Of a stretch of DNA of 64,000 nt, positions 63,919 through 64,000 are shown in pieces. The notes under the pieces were generated by a model. The model made no database searches. It was given only the letters and a program-made list of their open reading frames with translations, and had not been told where the DNA came from. The DNA comes from Silene latifolia. Taxonomy: Eukaryota > Streptophyta > Magnoliopsida > Caryophyllales > Caryophyllaceae. A program made the position numbers and the translations under genes. The stretch's first letter is position 1; every line of letters starts with the position of its first letter. The DNA lies in NCBI RefSeq assembly GCF_048544455.1, contig NC_133538.1, positions 451,435,311 to 451,499,310 on the forward strand, in the 5' to 3' direction.

Positions 63919-64000
63919 TAGAGGTGGCAATCGGGTCAGTCGGGTCGGGTTTGGGTCGGGTCACGTCGGGTCGGGTCATATCGGATTCGGGTCATATCGG
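63919..64000. mobile_element. Start of an insertion with GGGTCGGGT repeats (hAT-like end, tentative)
   Basis: After AGAAGCAG the gag sequence is replaced by TAGAGGTGGCAATCGGGTCA and a run of GGGTCGGGT units. GAGGTGGCAA followed by CGGGTCGGGT resembles the ends of plant hAT-type non-autonomous elements. The far end is outside the window. Confidence 0.45.

Larger units (their letters stand above)
61178..64000 (+). mobile_element. Athila-like element 3, 5' part
   Basis: It has a 5' LTR, a primer site and a gag closely related to element 1. It continues past the window. The left flank CATAT (61173-61177) is the expected target duplication, untestable here. Confidence 0.9.

Overview
This is plant nuclear DNA and almost all of it is transposable elements. 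The evidence is nested LTR retrotransposons of plant-specific types (Ty3/gypsy with a chromodomain-like C terminus, Athila-like Ty3/gypsy with an Asp-tRNA primer site, SIRE-like Ty1/copia with a Met-tRNA primer site), a CACTA DNA transposon, long TA microsatellites, and one spliced, F-box-like host gene remnant. I cannot name the species. Caryophyllales is a guess only. No intact retroelement polyprotein is present; every pol-type reading frame is broken by stops, frameshifts or deletions.

Layout. 1-8747: a defective chromovirus-type Ty3/gypsy element on the + strand (leader, gag, PR-RT-RNase H-INT, 3' LTR 7164-8523) joined head to head to an inverted gag-pol fragment of the same family (1-1979), with an inverted LTR piece at the far side (8524-8747). 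9241-26679: a decayed minus-strand copia element, split at a TCAAG target site by a 10.9-kb Athila-like element (10255-21112) that carries gag, protease and a separate ATHILA ORF1-like gene but no RT or integrase. 26685-29846: a 3.2-kb solo LTR with GCATC target duplications. 29852-31667: AT-rich DNA with a degenerate minisatellite and a TAA microsatellite. 31668-33350: a 1.7-kb non-autonomous CACTA element with a TATA box and a 56-codon ORF.

33483-48032: a cluster of related, apparently uncatalogued elements (called A, B1, B2, C and D here). They are bordered by TA or CT/TA microsatellites, have degenerate inverted ends, contain C- or G-rich stretches, and carry long internal arrays of 21-22-bp repeats, including a strict 104-bp higher-order repeat. 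B1 and B2 form a giant inverted pair.

48100-59265: an F-box-like gene or pseudogene with a G-box/TATA promoter, duplicated 5' non-coding exons, a 122-bp tandem repeat in its leader region, a solo LTR (49090-50442) in an intron, and a young 6.5-kb Athila-like non-autonomous element (52714-59206) inserted in its coding exon. The frame resumes after the insertion. 59552-60075: three 186-bp tandem repeats, each with a long hairpin containing TTTAGGG-like sequence. 60076-61177: part of a minus-strand LTR. 61178-64000: the start of a third Athila-like element, broken by a GGGTCGGGT-rich insertion at the window edge.

A thread through the whole window is a short palindrome, ACTCGATCGAGT or its variants ACTCGACCGAGT and ACTCGGCCGAGT. 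It occurs in clusters in the LTRs and leaders of unrelated retrotransposon lineages and even in coding linkers, and it coincides with several rearrangement or indel sites.
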